From assembly GCF_026011735.1 (NCBI RefSeq), contig NZ_BRVN01000001.1, positions 392,623 to 456,622 on the forward strand: a stretch of DNA of 64,000 nt, given 5' to 3'. The notes under the pieces were generated by a model. The model searched no databases and had not been told where the DNA came from. It worked only from the letters and a program-made list of their open reading frames with translations. The stretch comes from Dietzia sp. NCCP-2495. Lineage in GTDB: Bacteria; Actinomycetota; Actinomycetes; Mycobacteriales; Mycobacteriaceae. Each line of letters opens with the position of its first letter. Positions within the stretch are counted from its first letter, which is position 1. The position numbers and the translations under genes were made by a program. Positions 33,194 to 42,068 of the stretch are shown here, piece after piece.

Positions 33194-36135
33194 GGTTCGT
33201 CCACCCCTTCGCCGCTGAGCGACACGAGCGCGGCGAGATCCGCGTCGTCCATCTCGGTCAGGACCCCGGCGAGCGGTCCCAGGGTCATGTCCGCCAGCTC
33301 ACGCTTCGACTCCAACAACTCGTCGATCCGGTCCTCGACGGTGCCCGGGGCCACGAGGGTCCGGACCTGGACGACCCGTGACTGACCGATCCTGTGCACG
33401 CGATCGGTGGCCTGGTTCTCGACCGCCGGGTTCCACCATCGGTCCAGGTGCACCACGTGATTGGCCTCGGTCAGGGTCAGCCCGGTGCCGCCGGCACGCA
33501 GTGAGGCAAGTATCACCGACGGTCCGTCCGGACGTTGGAAGTCCTTGACCATCTCGGCCCGTCCGGCGGCGCTCACACCACCGTGCAGGAACGGCACCGA
33601 GTGCGCGGCTCTCCGCTCGAGCATCGGGACGATGAGATCCCCGAACGCGCGATACTGCGTGAACAGCAACACCTTCTCGTCCGCGTCGAGGATCTCGGTG
33701 AGCACCTCGTCAAGGGCAGCGAGCTTTCCGGAGCGGTGCGTGCCACCTCGAAGGAGCGCCGACCCGTCGCCGAGGTAGTGCGCGGGGTGGTTGCAGACCT
33801 GCTTGAGCGCAGTGAGTCCGGACAGGATCGCCCCTTTTCGCCCGACCCCCTCGGCGTCCTTGACCTGCTCGAGCATGTCCTCCACCACGGCGCGGTAGAG
33901 CGTCGCCTGCTCGCGGGTCAGGGGCGCGTCCACGCGGATGTGCTGCTTCTCCGGCAGGTCTGCCGCGACCCGGGGATCCGACTTGAGTCGGCGCAGCACG
34001 AACGGTGCCACCAGAGCCCGGAGCCGGGATGCCGCCGCCTCGTCACGATGGGACTCGATCGGGACGGCGAACCGCGCGCGGAACGTACTGGCGGATCCCA
34101 GCACACCGGGGTTGACGAACTCCATCACCGCCCGCAGTTCGTCCAGACGGTTCTCGACCGGGGTGCCGGTGAGCGCGATCCGGTGCTGCGCGGGGAGGGC
34201 TGTGAGGGCCCGGGCGGTGGCCGTGCCGGGGTTCTTGATGGTCTGGGCCTCATCCGCGACCAGGCGGCGCCAGGGCACCTCGGAGAGCAGGTCGACATCC
34301 CGGGTGGCCGTGCCGTAGGAGGTGAGGACGAGATCGGCAGCGCCCAGGCGTTCCGCCGCCCCGTCTCCCCTGTCGCGTCCCGCTCCGTGGTGGACGGCGA
34401 CACGGAGCTCCGGAGCGAACGTCGCCGCCTCCCGCGCCCAGGTGGCCACCAGCGTCAGCGGCGCCACGACAAGGGTCGGCCCGCGGGTGTCCCCCGCGAC
34501 CTCCGACGCGACCTCCGACGAGATCAGTGCGAGTACCTGCATGGTCTTGCCGAGCCCCATGTCGTCGGCGAGAACGGCACCCGTGTCGGCGCGGGTCAGC
34601 GCGGAGAGCCACCGGACGCCCTCGAGTTGGTACGGGCGTAGCGTCGCCCGGAACCAGTCCGGGAGTTCGAGCCGGATCGACGACGACGACGGGAGCCATC
34701 CCAGAGTAGCGGGCGCCTCCACCTCGACGCCCTCGGCCTCCTCGGACATGAGCGCCGCCGTGACGGCCCGCGGGGTGACGGGCCCGCCCTTCGTCGAGGC
34801 CAGGAAGCGGGCGGCGCGGCGGAGTGCACCGGGATCCGCTCGGACCCAGCGGCCGCGGAGCCGGACCAGGTCAGTGGCGCTGTCGAGGAGCATCTGGACC
34901 TCGGCCGCGTCCAGCGCTTCGTCGTCGACGATCATCTCCCAGTTCACGTCCGACAGCTGGTCCAGCCCGAGACGACGGCCGGAGTCGACGGCCTCGGTCC
35001 CCGGTTCCGAGACCACGACCCGGATGGCGGCGCGGACCCGGGTCCACGCGCGCGGGAGGAGCACCTCGACCCCACGCCCGCGCAGTGTCTCCACCCCGTG
35101 GTCGACCAGTGCCACCACGAGCTCGGTCGGCAGGAACAGATCCGGTCCATCTGGTGCCGGTTCGGCGCTCCCCAGCGGGGGCCACGACCTGACCGCTCTC
35201 TCGACGACGTCACGCACCGCATCCGAGACCGCCGAAGGGTCGGGGAGCTCGGAGTATGGGCGCAGGGAATCGTTGCCACTGCGCACCAGTACCTCGAGCC
35301 GCCAGAGGACCCCTCCCCGGGCGCGCCCAGGGCGGGCATCGCCTTCTGCCTCGCTGCCCGGCGTGGTGCTGACCTCCGCCGCGCCACCATCGACCGGCCC
35401 GGCCTCCTCGTATTGCGGTTCGACGACACGGAACACCACGTCCACGTCCCGTGCAGCGGCCGCGCGACCGAAGTCCGCGATGGCCCCGGCCAGAGCCTGG
35501 CCGCCTGACGTGACCTCCCCGCCGGTGATCAACGACGTCCCGAGTGAACTCCGACGATCAGCGGCCAGTGGTGCGAGTGCCATCCGGGCGTGCTGGTCGG
35601 CGAGTGCCGAGAACACCCTGTCCAGCTCGTCACGCCCGGCGACGAGTCCGTGACAGCGGGACAGGCACTCCGCGGCCCACGCGCTCGTGGCGGGCGACGC
35701 GACGAGTCGCCACTCGGCGGACCACCCTCCCTCGACACGACCGAGCTGCGGCACCACGTGGCCCGCACTCACGAACGCGGCAACCCCCCGGGACAACGCG
35801 ACCAGGGCGCGAGTGCTAGCACCGAGCCACGGCTCGTCGCCCTCCACCAGGGAACACAGGTCGATGGCCGCAGCCACGGACACCCGGATTCCCGGCACGG
35901 TGGCGTCCCGGATTCTGCCCTCCACCGGGACACGCACACCGAGCCTGTGGCTCAGCGTGTACTCCTCGAGAAAATCCACGACGGCGACCGGCGCGCCCGC
36001 CCGTTGCACCGCGGCGGGCGACCCGGCGGGAGCGACCGAGTCCGGACGCCGCAATCCCGTGTCACACCACAGTCCGATGGTGCCGGACTGCCACACCGCG
36101 TGCAGCCTCGGTCGGGGTGTCTGACTCACGCCCAC
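33190..36135 (-). CDS. helZ: SNF2-family DEAD/DEAH helicase (HelZ-like)
   Basis: A 981-residue SWI2/SNF2 ATPase. The first 480 residues form a poorly conserved N-terminal region. The translocase core follows: motif I LADDMGLGKTMQVLAL, DEAQ box in VADEAQTIKNP, motif III LTGTPVENRLDELRA, and the second RecA lobe with LLFTQYRAFGDLI, LRAGGTGLTLTEANHV and DRVHRIGQSRVVQV. These enzymes translocate on double-stranded DNA without strand separation. It is cotranslated with the SWIM gene downstream. Four short imperfect repeats lie directly upstream of its start. Confidence 0.93.
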   Translation of the reverse strand: MGVSQTPRPRLHAVWQSGTIGLWCDTGLRRPDSVAPAGSPAAVQRAGAPVAVVDFLEEYTLSHRLGVRVPVEGRIRDATVPGIRVSVAAAIDLCSLVEGDEPWLGASTRALVALSRGVAAFVSAGHVVPQLGRVEGGWSAEWRLVASPATSAWAAECLSRCHGLVAGRDELDRVFSALADQHARMALAPLAADRRSSLGTSLITGGEVTSGGQALAGAIADFGRAAAARDVDVVFRVVEPQYEEAGPVDGGAAEVSTTPGSEAEGDARPGRARGGVLWRLEVLVRSGNDSLRPYSELPDPSAVSDAVRDVVERAVRSWPPLGSAEPAPDGPDLFLPTELVVALVDHGVETLRGRGVEVLLPRAWTRVRAAIRVVVSEPGTEAVDSGRRLGLDQLSDVNWEMIVDDEALDAAEVQMLLDSATDLVRLRGRWVRADPGALRRAARFLASTKGGPVTPRAVTAALMSEEAEGVEVEAPATLGWLPSSSSIRLELPDWFRATLRPYQLEGVRWLSALTRADTGAVLADDMGLGKTMQVLALISSEVASEVAGDTRGPTLVVAPLTLVATWAREAATFAPELRVAVHHGAGRDRGDGAAERLGAADLVLTSYGTATRDVDLLSEVPWRRLVADEAQTIKNPGTATARALTALPAQHRIALTGTPVENRLDELRAVMEFVNPGVLGSASTFRARFAVPIESHRDEAAASRLRALVAPFVLRRLKSDPRVAADLPEKQHIRVDAPLTREQATLYRAVVEDMLEQVKDAEGVGRKGAILSGLTALKQVCNHPAHYLGDGSALLRGGTHRSGKLAALDEVLTEILDADEKVLLFTQYRAFGDLIVPMLERRAAHSVPFLHGGVSAAGRAEMVKDFQRPDGPSVILASLRAGGTGLTLTEANHVVHLDRWWNPAVENQATDRVHRIGQSRVVQVRTLVAPGTVEDRIDELLESKRELADMTLGPLAGVLTEMDDADLAALVSLSGEGVDEP

Positions 36136-36140
36136 ATGTA

Positions 36141-36245
36141 AGCACGCCGGTCCGACAGGGCTGAAAGCACGCAGGTCCGACTGGGCTTGCTATAAGTTCG
36201 CCGGTCCGAGAGGGCTTGCTGTAAGCACGCCGGTCCGACAGCGAA
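36141..36245. repeat. Four imperfect 22-bp repeats upstream of helZ
   Basis: Copies of a core close to AGCACGCCGGTCCGACAGGG begin at 36141, 36166, 36195 and 36224 (spacing 25, 29 and 29). Copy 2 has CGCAGG and ACTGGG, copy 3 AGTTCG and GAGAGG, and copy 4 ends GCGAAC. The gaps between cores are short and partly shared (TTGCTATA, TTGCTGTA). The cluster fills the intergenic region of the divergently transcribed helZ and nuclease genes. No spacer diversity or cas genes, so it is not a CRISPR array. Confidence 0.75.
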
Positions 36246-36352
36246 CTGTGTGCGTCTGGGCCGTCGTCGTCGTCCATTCCACAGTCCCTTTCCCCCTCCA
36301 CAGGCGCGCGCTCCCGGCACGGTTTCCCGGCGGTCCCGGGTCCCCGACCCGG

Positions 36353-36358
36353 GATACT
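36353..36358 (+). promoter_or_regulatory. Possible -10 element (GATACT) of the nuclease gene
   Basis: GATACT lies 6 nt before the GTG at 36365, the spacing expected for a leaderless transcript. Confidence 0.35.
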
Positions 36359-36364
36359 CGCCCC

Positions 36365-37276
36365 GTGCTCCCCGAACGCGACTCCCCCACCACCGGGACG
36401 CCACGGTCGGTCGCCGTGGCTGCCGCGCACCTCCGCCGACTTCTCGGTGTTCCCATCCCGGAACCCGCGCGGTCATCCCGTCCGATGTCCCGGCACGTGT
36501 CCGCGCAGGTGCCGCTGCGGGCCCTGGTGCTGGGCGTCGTCGTGGTGTCAGTCCTCGGGGTGGTGGTCGCGCAGGGCCAGCCACACGGCTCGGCGCCCGG
36601 GAGCCCGTCGGAGGACGACGTCAGCGAACTCCTGGACCGGGTAGCGGTGGTCTCGCAACGGCCGTCGGTACCGGGCTACGAGCGGGACTGCACCGGTGCC
36701 TCGGCCTGCGTGTTCGGGCCCGCGTGGACTGATGCCACCACGGCGCCGGGTGGCGGTAACGGCTGCTCGACCAGAGAGGACGTCCTGGCTCGCGACATCC
36801 GTGCCGCGCCAGCGGACACAGCTTCGGCGGACACGGCCTTGGCGGACGGGGCATCCTCCGACACAGTGGCGGTCACCAGGGACGCCGGTACTACTACACG
36901 GTGCGTCACACCGACCGGAGTCCTCGCCGACCCGTACAGCGGCCGGGTCGTCGACGTGGCACTCTCGGGAACCCGGGCGATCCACATCGATCACGTGTAC
37001 CCGTTGAAGGCCGCCTGGGACCTCGGCGCGTGGAGATGGACGCCCGACCGGCGGGCGCGCTTCGCCAACGACACCGACGCCAACCTGCTCGCGGTGACCG
37101 GCACGGTCAACACCGGCAAGAGCGACTCCACGCCCGCGGACTGGCTTCCCCCCGACCCCGCCCGGCACTGCTTCTACGCGGCCAGATACCTCACGGCCGC
37201 GATCACCTACGGTCTCCCCGTCACCGCCGACGACCACGACGCACTGTCCGGCGCGATACGCCGGTGCCCCGGGTGA
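36365..37276 (+). CDS. Secreted or membrane-anchored HNH-type nuclease (DUF1524)
   Basis: A 303-residue protein. After a hydrophobic segment (ALVLGVVVVSVLGVVVAQG) at about residues 52-72, which would act as signal peptide or anchor, comes an Ala/Ser/Asp-rich linker and a DUF1524-type nuclease domain: IHIDHVYPLKAAWDLGA carries the general base histidine and metal ligand, and FANDTDANLLAVTGTVNTGKSD (in part), DWLPPD and FYAARYL complete the signature. Such nucleases are extracellular and probably scavenge or degrade DNA. Start chosen at GTG 36365 for the leaderless spacing; ATG 36485, just before the hydrophobic stretch, is a plausible alternative. Divergent from helZ, convergent with deaD. Confidence 0.8.
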   Translation: MLPERDSPTTGTPRSVAVAAAHLRRLLGVPIPEPARSSRPMSRHVSAQVPLRALVLGVVVVSVLGVVVAQGQPHGSAPGSPSEDDVSELLDRVAVVSQRPSVPGYERDCTGASACVFGPAWTDATTAPGGGNGCSTREDVLARDIRAAPADTASADTALADGASSDTVAVTRDAGTTTRCVTPTGVLADPYSGRVVDVALSGTRAIHIDHVYPLKAAWDLGAWRWTPDRRARFANDTDANLLAVTGTVNTGKSDSTPADWLPPDPARHCFYAARYLTAAITYGLPVTADDHDALSGAIRRCPG

Positions 37277-37347
37277 CGGTCACGATCCTGCAGTTCGGAG
37301 GCCCGACACTCGTGCCCGAACGGCGGTGGAATGGCGGCGGAACGGCG

Positions 37348-37379
37348 GATGCCCCGACCCGATCCCGGGCCGGGGCATC
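37348..37379. terminator. Bidirectional hairpin between nuclease gene and deaD
   Basis: GATGCCCCGACCCG and its near-complement CGGGCCGGGGCATC flank an ATCC loop. It separates two convergent genes. There is no T-tract, so it may act mainly as an RNA 3' end stabiliser or with Rho. Confidence 0.55.
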
Positions 37380-37392
37380 TCACGCCGCCTGT

Positions 37393-39459
37393 CTAGTTGC
37401 GGTCGCGGGGGCCGCCCGAACGGCCACGGAACCCGCCGCCGCCACGCCGGTCGTCGTCGCGACGCGGTCCGCCACGGCGATCGTCGCCGCCCCGGTATCC
37501 GCCACGTCCGCCGCGATCGTCACGGTCATCGGACCGTCCACCGCCCCGACGGTCGTCGCCGCCGCGGTAACCACCCCGACCGCCCCGGTCATCCCGGTGA
37601 CCCCCGCGGGGACGGCCACCACGGTCATCACGGAACGACGACGGGCGACCCGCCGGCGCGCCACTGTCCGGCCGGATGTCGATCTCCTCGCCGCCGACGA
37701 TAATGCCCTTCATCGACTCGAGCTGGTCCCGCGGCAGGTCCGCCGGGAGCTCCACCAGCGAATGGTCGAAGCGGATCGAGATGCGACCGATGTCGCCCCC
37801 ACGCAGGCCCGCCTCATTGGCGAGCGCGCCCATGATCGACCCCGGCTTGACGTTGTTCCGCTTGCCGACCGCGATCCGGTACTGCGACATGTTCTTCCCG
37901 GACCGCGACTGGCGGGGACCGTCGAAATCGCGGGCCGGACGCTCACGTCGGTCGTCATTGCGGTCACGACGCTGCGGACGCTCCTGCTCTCGCATGAGGA
38001 ACTCATCCGAGTTCCGCGACTGCGTGGCCAGTGCCGCGGCGATGTCCGCCATCGACACCGAGTGCTCGGACGCGTAGTCCTCGACGAGGCGACGGAAGAG
38101 CGCGATATTGCTGTCCTCCAGGCTCTCGGTGATGGACTGCGCGAACTTGGCCATACGCATCTCGTTGACGTCGTCCACGCTCGGGAGCTGGATCTCGGTC
38201 AGCGGCTGTCGGGTGGCCCGCTCGATCTGCGAGAGCATGCGGCGCTCACGCGGCGTGACGAAGAGCAGTGCCTGTCCACTCCGGCCGGCACGACCCGTGC
38301 GGCCGATCCGGTGGACATAGGACTCCGTGTCGTGGGGGATGTCGTAGTTCACGACGTGGCTGATACGCGGGACGTCCAGGCCACGCGCCGCCACGTCGGT
38401 GGCGACGAGAATGTCCGTGCGCCCGTCCTTGAGCGCGTCGATCGTGCGCTCGCGGAGGTTCTGCGGGATATCGCCGTTGATCGGCGCCGCAGAGAATCCC
38501 CGGGCCCGGAGACGCTCGGCGAGCTCCTCCGTGGCCGACTTGGTGCGCACGAACATGATCATGGCGTCGAAATCCTCGACCTCGAGGACCCGGGTCAGCG
38601 CATCGAGCTTGTCCCGGTGCTGCACCAGGACGTAGCGCTGCGTGATGTTCGGCGCGGTCGAGGTCTTGGCGGCGACCTTCACCTCGGCGGGATCGGTGAG
38701 GTACCGCTGCGAGATCCGACGGATGGCCGACGGCATGGTGGCCGAGAACAACGCGACCTGGGTCGACTCCGGGGTGTCGGAGAGGATCGTCTCGACGTCC
38801 TCCTGGAACCCCATCGCCAGCATCTCGTCCGCCTCGTCCAGGACAAGGTGGCGCAGACCGGAGAGATCCAGGGTCCCCTTCTTGAGGTGATCGATGACAC
38901 GACCGGGGGTACCGACGATGATCTGAGCGCCGCGTCGGAGACCCGAGAGCTGGATCCCGTACGCCTGACCGCCATAGATCGGGAGGACGTTCACCTGCGG
39001 CATACCCGACGAGTAGGTGATGCAGGCCTCGGCGACCTGGAGAGCCAACTCACGCGTCGGCGCGAGGATGAGCGCCTGCGGCTTCTTCACCGCCGGGTCG
39101 ATGAGCGAGAGGATCGGCAGGGCGAACGCCGCCGTCTTACCGGTACCCGTCTGCGCGAGTCCCACGACGTCCCGACCCTCGAGGACCAGGGGGATCGTCG
39201 CAGCCTGGATGGCCGACGGGACCTCGTACCCGACCTCGCGGACGGCCTCGGCGACGGCGGGCGCGAGGCCCATGTCGGCGAAGGTGACCGTGTCGGAATC
39301 GTCCGTGTCCGAGCTCGACCGGGTCGATCCGGTCGGAGCGGACTCGTCCCGGGCGGGCTCGGGGGATTCGGCGGATTCAGTGGCGCTGGCGGCGGTGTCG
39401 ACCTCGTCGCCGACAGTGGCGGTACGGTCCTCGTCGTTGTTCTTCATGAGGTGGTCCAT
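37393..39459 (-). CDS. deaD: DEAD-box RNA helicase DeaD/CsdA
   Basis: A 688-residue ATP-dependent RNA helicase (Rv1253-like) helping ribosome assembly and RNA turnover, especially in the cold. Helicase motifs: AQTGTGKTAAFALP, PTRELALQV, VLDEADEML, SATMPSAI, and in lobe 2 ATDVAARGLDVPRI and HRIGRTGRAGRSG. A C-terminal RNA-binding domain like that of DbpA/CsdA (QYRIAVGKRNNVKPGSIMGALANEAG, in part) lies at about 530-610. The tail is an Arg/Gly/Asp-rich RGG region of about 75 residues with near-identical DDRGGRGGYRGGDDRRGG blocks. A Ser/Asp-rich 50-residue N-terminus precedes the Q motif. ATG at 39447 is an alternative start. Confidence 0.95.
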   Translation of the reverse strand: MDHLMKNNDEDRTATVGDEVDTAASATESAESPEPARDESAPTGSTRSSSDTDDSDTVTFADMGLAPAVAEAVREVGYEVPSAIQAATIPLVLEGRDVVGLAQTGTGKTAAFALPILSLIDPAVKKPQALILAPTRELALQVAEACITYSSGMPQVNVLPIYGGQAYGIQLSGLRRGAQIIVGTPGRVIDHLKKGTLDLSGLRHLVLDEADEMLAMGFQEDVETILSDTPESTQVALFSATMPSAIRRISQRYLTDPAEVKVAAKTSTAPNITQRYVLVQHRDKLDALTRVLEVEDFDAMIMFVRTKSATEELAERLRARGFSAAPINGDIPQNLRERTIDALKDGRTDILVATDVAARGLDVPRISHVVNYDIPHDTESYVHRIGRTGRAGRSGQALLFVTPRERRMLSQIERATRQPLTEIQLPSVDDVNEMRMAKFAQSITESLEDSNIALFRRLVEDYASEHSVSMADIAAALATQSRNSDEFLMREQERPQRRDRNDDRRERPARDFDGPRQSRSGKNMSQYRIAVGKRNNVKPGSIMGALANEAGLRGGDIGRISIRFDHSLVELPADLPRDQLESMKGIIVGGEEIDIRPDSGAPAGRPSSFRDDRGGRPRGGHRDDRGGRGGYRGGDDRRGGGRSDDRDDRGGRGGYRGGDDRRGGPRRDDDRRGGGGFRGRSGGPRDRN

Positions 39460-39501
39460 GCTACGACGTCGACACCCCGATTCGCGAGACGATGGCGCAG
39501 G

Positions 39502-40737
39502 TCATTCCCCCGTCACGGAGCCGTTCCGCGACGGATGGGTCTCTCGGGCGAAGATCCACGGGAGCGTGGCGAGCATCAACATGACCCCGGACACCACGAA
39601 TCCGGTCGTGTACCCGAGCCTGTCGACCACGAGTCCCACGAGCACCGGGCCGAGGATCGCGCCGGAGTCGCTGGCCATCTGAAACGTCGCGAGGACCTTT
39701 CCACCCGCCCGGTCCGCTCCGATCACATCCGCCACGGCGGCCTGTTGGGCCGGGTTGAGCACTCCGGCCCCCATCCCCGCCACCACGGACGTGCCCACCA
39801 ACAACGGCACCGTGTCAGACCAGCCCAGAGCGATGGTCGCGACACCCGAGACGACGAGCCCGCCGAGCACCAGTGGCTTCCTGCCATACCTGTCCGTGAG
39901 GTACCCGGCGAGAGAGATCACCACGGCGGTACCGACCGCGAACGACGCGAGCGTGAGCCCGGCGATCCTCGCTCCGTCCTCGAAGGTCGCCGCGGCGAAC
40001 AACGGCACGATCGCGACACGGACACCGAACGAGGACCATCCGTTCACGAAGCTCGACACCAGCGCCGCACGGTAACCGGAGTGACTCAACGCCTCGGGCA
40101 GGAGCATCGGTGGCTGCTCGGCGACATCGTCGCCGGGTACCCTGCGTCGCCCACCCCGGAGGAACACGGCGACCACTCCGGTGGCCACGATCAGAGATCC
40201 GGCGTAGACGAAGAACGGGACGCGCATTCCGAACTCGGCGAGCACTCCGCCGATCACCGGGCCGCCGATGTTCCCGATGAGGAAGGCGGTCGCGTACAGC
40301 CCGGCGATGCGTCCCCGGGCGCCCGGCGGCGACAGCCTGGTGAGGAGAGCCATCGCCGAGATCGTGAACATGGTCGAGCCGAGACCACCCAGTCCCCGGA
40401 AGAGCAGGAGCTGCCAATATCCCTGGGCCAGTCCGGTGGCGAGCGTGGACACCGCGACGATGAGCAGGCCGGTCATGTAGACCCAGCGCTCCCCCATCCT
40501 GTCGACGAGGAACCCGCCCGCCGGCGCGAACACGAGACGGAAGAACGCGAAAGCGCTGACCACGACCGACGCCGCGGTCACCGAGACGTTGAAGCTCTGC
40601 GCGAACTGTGGGAGGACGGGGGCGACGAGCCCGTACCCGACGGCGATCGCGAACGCCGCGGCGACGAGGACCCAGACATCGGCTGGGAGCCGGTCCTTGG
40701 TCGCGGGTGACCGGGTGTCGCCGGTGGCGCCCCTCAC
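39502..40737 (-). CDS. MFS transporter, last gene of the TetR/PLP/M20 cluster
   Basis: A 411-residue protein with about 12 membrane helices. The conserved MFS loop between helices 2 and 3 reads GGFLVDRMGERWVY, with the matching loop in the second half GYLTDRYGRKPLVLGG, both typical of drug:H+ antiporter-type exporters. Its GTG start overlaps the M20 peptidase stop (GTGA), so the two are translated together. The substrate is unknown; export or uptake of a peptide, amino acid or drug-like compound is possible. Confidence 0.88.
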   Translation of the reverse strand: MRGATGDTRSPATKDRLPADVWVLVAAAFAIAVGYGLVAPVLPQFAQSFNVSVTAASVVVSAFAFFRLVFAPAGGFLVDRMGERWVYMTGLLIVAVSTLATGLAQGYWQLLLFRGLGGLGSTMFTISAMALLTRLSPPGARGRIAGLYATAFLIGNIGGPVIGGVLAEFGMRVPFFVYAGSLIVATGVVAVFLRGGRRRVPGDDVAEQPPMLLPEALSHSGYRAALVSSFVNGWSSFGVRVAIVPLFAAATFEDGARIAGLTLASFAVGTAVVISLAGYLTDRYGRKPLVLGGLVVSGVATIALGWSDTVPLLVGTSVVAGMGAGVLNPAQQAAVADVIGADRAGGKVLATFQMASDSGAILGPVLVGLVVDRLGYTTGFVVSGVMLMLATLPWIFARETHPSRNGSVTGE

Positions 40738-42068
40738 GCCGAGCGGAGGACGTGGGCCAGGACGTCCGCACCGAAGTGCAACGCGTCCACAGGCACCCGC
40801 TCGTCGACGGCGTGGAAGTGACCGAACACGTCGAAGTCGTCGGGCACACGCAGCGGGACGAACCCGTAACCGGAGATGCCCAGACGGGCGAGATGCTTGT
40901 TGTCCGTGCTGGCCGGCAAGAGATACGGGACGACCACGGAATCCGGGTCGGACGCGAGCACGGCCTCGCGGATCACGTCGACCAACTCGGCGTCCGCGGG
41001 AGCGGCGATGGGCGGCTCCCAGATCCAGTCCACGGCGACGCCCTCGCCGAGGTCGGTCTCGATCTCCGAGCGGAAGGTGTCCTCACCGCCGGGCAGGACG
41101 CGACAGTCGATCTCCGCCCGGGCCTCGGTGGGGATGACATTGGTCTTGTAGCCCGCGGACAACACCGTCGGCGATGCCGTGTGGGACAGCGAGGCGGCGA
41201 CGACCGGCCCGAAATGCCCCAGCACCCCGAGTCGCTCGGGGAGGTCGGCGATGTCGCCGCTCCCGCCCGTCAGCTGCCCGACGGTGGCCGCGAGCGCGGT
41301 GTTCGCCTCGGTCGGCGCGACAGGGAACTCCCGGGACGCCACGCGGTGCACGGCGCCGGCGACGGCGGCCACGGCGTTGTCCTGGGTCGGCCGTGACGCG
41401 TGTGCGGCGGTGCCGTGCGCGGTCACGCTCGCCCACGCGACGCCCTTCTCGGCGACAGCGATCGGATACAGGCGCTTGTCGCCGACGGGGACGGACCACC
41501 CGCCCACCTCGCTCAGTGCCTCGGTCATGCCGTCGAAGAGATCCGGCCGCTGGGCCACGACCCACTTCGCGCCCATGATCCCGGCGGCCTCCTCATCGGC
41601 GAAGAAGGCCAGCAGGAGCGTCCGGCGCGGCACGATCCCCTCGCGGGCGTAGTGGCGGACCACCGCGAGGGTCATCCCGAGCATGTTCTTCATGTCGACG
41701 GTCCCGCGGCCGTACAGCCACCCGTCCCGGATCTCGCCGGCGAACGGCGGCACGGTCCAGTTCTCGGCGACGGCAGGGACCACGTCGACATGCCCGTGGA
41801 CGACGAGTCCTCCGGCATCCGGATCGGTCCCCTCGATGCGCGCGAACAGGCTGCCCCGACCGGGCACGGACTCCACGAGCTCGCTGGCGATACCGACCTC
41901 GTCAAGGTATTCGGCGATTCGGCGGCACACCCGGGTCTCGCCGTCGCCGATCGTCGACGGGTCTCCGGTGTTGGTCGAATCGATCGAGACCAGATCCGCG
42001 GTGATCGCCACAGCCTCCGCGTGTAGCTTCTCGCGAGCCTGATCGGACATCGACTGGTCGACGGTCAC
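40734..42068 (-). CDS. M20-family metallopeptidase / amidohydrolase (ArgE/DapE type)
   Basis: A 444-residue zinc hydrolase. Metal ligands: HGHVDVVPA (His and Asp) with GRGTVDMKNML, FADEEAAGIMG (catalytic and metal glutamates), and the C-terminal HFHAVDERV. The dimerisation lid domain carries HGTAAHASRP. These enzymes hydrolyse N-acyl amino acids or dipeptides. GTG at 42068 overlaps the upstream stop (GTGA); an ATG six codons later is an alternative. Member of a tightly overlapping TetR-PLP-M20-MFS cluster. Confidence 0.9.
   Translation of the reverse strand: MTVDQSMSDQAREKLHAEAVAITADLVSIDSTNTGDPSTIGDGETRVCRRIAEYLDEVGIASELVESVPGRGSLFARIEGTDPDAGGLVVHGHVDVVPAVAENWTVPPFAGEIRDGWLYGRGTVDMKNMLGMTLAVVRHYAREGIVPRRTLLLAFFADEEAAGIMGAKWVVAQRPDLFDGMTEALSEVGGWSVPVGDKRLYPIAVAEKGVAWASVTAHGTAAHASRPTQDNAVAAVAGAVHRVASREFPVAPTEANTALAATVGQLTGGSGDIADLPERLGVLGHFGPVVAASLSHTASPTVLSAGYKTNVIPTEARAEIDCRVLPGGEDTFRSEIETDLGEGVAVDWIWEPPIAAPADAELVDVIREAVLASDPDSVVVPYLLPASTDNKHLARLGISGYGFVPLRVPDDFDVFGHFHAVDERVPVDALHFGADVLAHVLRSA

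Noticed and set aside
36141..36245. CRISPR array
   Set aside because: Repeats are degenerate with short, similar gaps rather than unique spacers, and no cas gene occurs in the window.
36901..40710. Very long plus-strand open frame (about 1269 codons) over deaD and the MFS gene
   Set aside because: It is the antisense of well-supported genes, consists of Arg/Asp/His/Gly-rich low-complexity sequence and matches no family; long shadows are normal in GC-rich DNA.
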